Assembly: GCF_000737245.1 (NCBI RefSeq)
Contig: NZ_JPQU01000100.1
Location: forward strand, 124,001-188,000
From: Pseudomonas syringae
Lineage (GTDB): Bacteria > Pseudomonadota > Gammaproteobacteria > Pseudomonadales > Pseudomonadaceae
Length of the DNA stretch: 64,000 nucleotides
Reading direction: 5' to 3'
Of the stretch, positions 62,227 to 64,000 are shown in pieces (position 1 is the first letter of the stretch; every line of letters begins with the position of its first letter). The position numbers were made by a program, and so were the translations under genes. The notes beneath the pieces are model-generated. The model was not told the DNA's origin, made no database searches, and saw only the letters and a program-made list of their open reading frames with translations.

Positions 62227-63156
62227 ATGACGGTACGCATATCTCAGACCCCCGAAGTACAGAAGTTCTTTGAACAGGCCAGCGGCTTTGACAACGAGCA
62301 AGGCAGCCAACGGATGAAGACGGTGGTTCATCGCGTTCTTACCGACTCGATCAAGATCATCGAAGACCTGCAGATCAGCCCCGAGGAATTCTGGAGAGCC
62401 GTCAATTACTTCAACGAATTGGGCAGTCGTCAGGAAGCCGGTCTGTTGGTCGCCGGTCTGGGTCTGGAACATTATCTGGATCTGCTTATGGATGCTGAGG
62501 ATGAAGCCGCTGGTCTGGCGGGCGGCACGCCACGGACCATCGAAGGCCCGTTATATGTGGCCGGTGCGCCATTAAGCAAATATGAAGCGCGTCTGGACGA
62601 CGGCCTGGACGATGGCACCACCCTGTTCATGCAGGGCCAGATTCTTGATACCGACGGCCAACCGCTAGCGGGCGCTATTGTCGATGTCTGGCACGCCAAC
62701 ACAGGCGGCACCTACTCCTACTTCGACGCGTCGCAGTCAGAATTCAACCTGCGTCGCCGCATCGAGACCGACGCCGAGGGCCGCTATCGTTTTCGTAGCA
62801 TCGTCCCATCAGGCTATGGCTGCCCGCCCGATGGCCCGACTCAGCAGTTGCTGGACCAGTTGGGTCGTCACGGCCAGCGGCCCGCCCATATTCACTTCTT
62901 CATTTCAGCCCCGGGCCATCGGCATCTGACCACTCAAATCAACCTGGCGGGAGACAAATACCTGCACGATGATTTCGCCTATGCCACCCGTGATGAACTG
63001 ATCGCCGAGATCAACTTTTTCGACGATGAAGCTAAAGCCGAAGCCCATGGCATCAGCGGGCGCTTTGCCGAGATCGAATTCGATTTCACCTTGCTGAGCA
63101 CAGCAGAACCCAAGGCCGAACATCGTCAGGAGCGAGTTCGCGCGCTGGAAGATTGA
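62227..63156 (+). CDS. catA: CatA: catechol 1,2-dioxygenase
   Basis: A 309-residue intradiol dioxygenase that cleaves catechol to cis,cis-muconate. The non-haem iron ligands are Tyr163 (GTYSYFD), Tyr197 (SGYGCP), His221 and His223 (PAHIHFF). An N-terminal helical linker domain precedes the catalytic beta-sandwich (VDVWHANTGG). It follows catC by 61 bp and precedes the enol-lactonase gene. It takes the catechol formed by the iac enzymes. Confidence 0.96.
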   Translation: MTVRISQTPEVQKFFEQASGFDNEQGSQRMKTVVHRVLTDSIKIIEDLQISPEEFWRAVNYFNELGSRQEAGLLVAGLGLEHYLDLLMDAEDEAAGLAGGTPRTIEGPLYVAGAPLSKYEARLDDGLDDGTTLFMQGQILDTDGQPLAGAIVDVWHANTGGTYSYFDASQSEFNLRRRIETDAEGRYRFRSIVPSGYGCPPDGPTQQLLDQLGRHGQRPAHIHFFISAPGHRHLTTQINLAGDKYLHDDFAYATRDELIAEINFFDDEAKAEAHGISGRFAEIEFDFTLLSTAEPKAEHRQERVRALED

Positions 63157-63240
63157 CCGCCGCCCTCTCCTTAATCCATTCACTGCACCCAGGGCCATGG
63201 TTGATTGAGTCTGATCATCGATGGCCTTGAAGGAATCGCC

Positions 63241-64000
63241 ATGCCCACCCTCTCTTTGCCTGACGGCGACCTCTACTATCAGCTCGATGGCCCTGCAACA
63301 GCTCCGGTTTTACTGCTGTCAAACTCACTCGGTACCCATCTGGGCATGTGGGATGAACAGGTCCCGACGCTGAATGAGCATTTCCAGGTATTGCGCTATG
63401 ACACTCGAGGCCATGGGCATTCGTTGGTCAGCGCAGGGCCCTATTCCATTGCGCAGAACGGGCGTGATGTCCTTGCACTGCTGGACGGATTGAATATTCA
63501 ACGTGTCAGTTTCTGTGGCCTGTCCATGGGCGGTCTGATTGGCCAGTGGTTGATGCTCAACGCACCACAACGGTTGGATCGTGTCGTCCTGTGCAATACC
63601 GCAGCCAGAATCGCCAGTCCTGAGATCTGGAATCCGCGTATCGAAATGGTTCTTCGTGACGGCACAGCTGCGATGCAAGCCCTGCGCGACGCCACTGTTT
63701 CACGCTGGTTCACCCCACAATTCGCGGCCAAGCAGCCCGACACGGTCAATCGCCTGGTCCAGATGCTCGCCACCACATCGCCCGCAGGTTACGCCGCCAA
63801 CTGCTCAGCCGTGCGTGACGCCGACTTCCGTGAGCAGATTGCGTTGGCCGATTTACCTGCCTTGATCGTCTGTGGCACGCAGGACCCGGTAACTTCAGTT
63901 GCAGACGGGCAGTTTCTGGCGGACGCCATTAGAGGCGCGGAGCTGGTCGAGTTGCCGGCGGCGCACCTTTCGAATGTGGAGGCCGGCGATCTCTTCACCG
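63241..64000 (+). CDS. pcaD: PcaD/CatD: 3-oxoadipate enol-lactonase (3' end cut by window)
   Basis: The 253 visible codons encode an alpha/beta hydrolase: LLSNSLGTHLGMWDEQ, YDTRGHGHS, and the nucleophile elbow CGLSMGG (serine). ALIVCGTQDPVTSV carries the catalytic aspartate, and the histidine in PAAHLSN is visible just before the window end. It hydrolyses 3-oxoadipate enol-lactone to 3-oxoadipate. Its place directly after catA extends the cat operon to the lactonase step. Confidence 0.92.
   Translation, partial: MPTLSLPDGDLYYQLDGPATAPVLLLSNSLGTHLGMWDEQVPTLNEHFQVLRYDTRGHGHSLVSAGPYSIAQNGRDVLALLDGLNIQRVSFCGLSMGGLIGQWLMLNAPQRLDRVVLCNTAARIASPEIWNPRIEMVLRDGTAAMQALRDATVSRWFTPQFAAKQPDTVNRLVQMLATTSPAGYAANCSAVRDADFREQIALADLPALIVCGTQDPVTSVADGQFLADAIRGAELVELPAAHLSNVEAGDLFT

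Noticed and set aside
1..64000. Insertion sequence, integrase, phage or tRNA-anchored island
   Set aside because: I found no transposase, integrase or tRNA sequence and no clear attachment repeats. Acquisition of the iac block by transfer remains possible but has no direct mark here.

Overview
The window looks like a chromosomal segment of a plant- or soil-associated Pseudomonas, probably of the P. fluorescens type. The evidence is G+C-rich Pseudomonas-like coding sequence, OprD porin and DUF2790 families, a CzcRS/CzcCBA metal locus, and two families of REP/REPIN repeats typical of that group. No tRNA, rRNA, CRISPR array, transposase, integrase or phage gene was seen.

Layout. (1) 1-5200: amine or amino-acid oxidation genes (two DadA/PuuB-type FAD oxidoreductases, an ornithine-cyclodeaminase-family protein and a RidA protein) with a EutR-like AraC regulator. 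(2) 5347-14171, minus strand: an OprD porin and the complete auxin-degradation operon iacHABICDEFG. (3) 14974-23911, plus strand: a branched-chain-amino-acid-type ABC importer with a fused permease-ATPase, a ketopantoate-reductase-like protein, a class II aldolase, an Aer-like chemoreceptor and the MarR repressor iacR. (4) 24206-28886: two translationally coupled dehydrogenases (3-hydroxyacyl-CoA type and octopine/nopaline type), an AraC regulator and an MFS transporter, bracketed by two copies of one REPIN. (5) 29137-32058: a cupin, a MocR regulator and an EamA exporter. (6) 32175-39432: an IclR-controlled uptake and CoA-activation operon (AMP ligase, polyamine-type ABC importer with fused permeases, crotonase). 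(7) 39668-40735: a tandem REPIN array of about ten 104-bp units. (8) 40799-50571: small exported proteins and the czcCBA/czcRS heavy-metal efflux locus with a DUF411 protein. (9) 50682-56561: a class V aminotransferase with an Lrp regulator, then a BigR-type sulfide/persulfide detoxification locus. (10) 56610-57837: the dmeRF Co/Ni efflux pair. (11) 57975-64000: a broken LysR gene, an SDR, and catR-catBCA-pcaD for catechol ortho-cleavage, cut by the window end.

How it works together. The iac enzymes of characterised strains convert indole-3-acetic acid to catechol. The cat genes 45 kb further on open the catechol ring and pass it to 3-oxoadipate. The window therefore carries nearly all of an auxin-to-central-metabolism route, with probable transport, sensing and regulation. 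The ABC importer, the OprD porin, the chemoreceptor, the PanE-like protein and the aldolase are linked to auxin by position only. All functions are inferred from sequence recognition; no database search was run.
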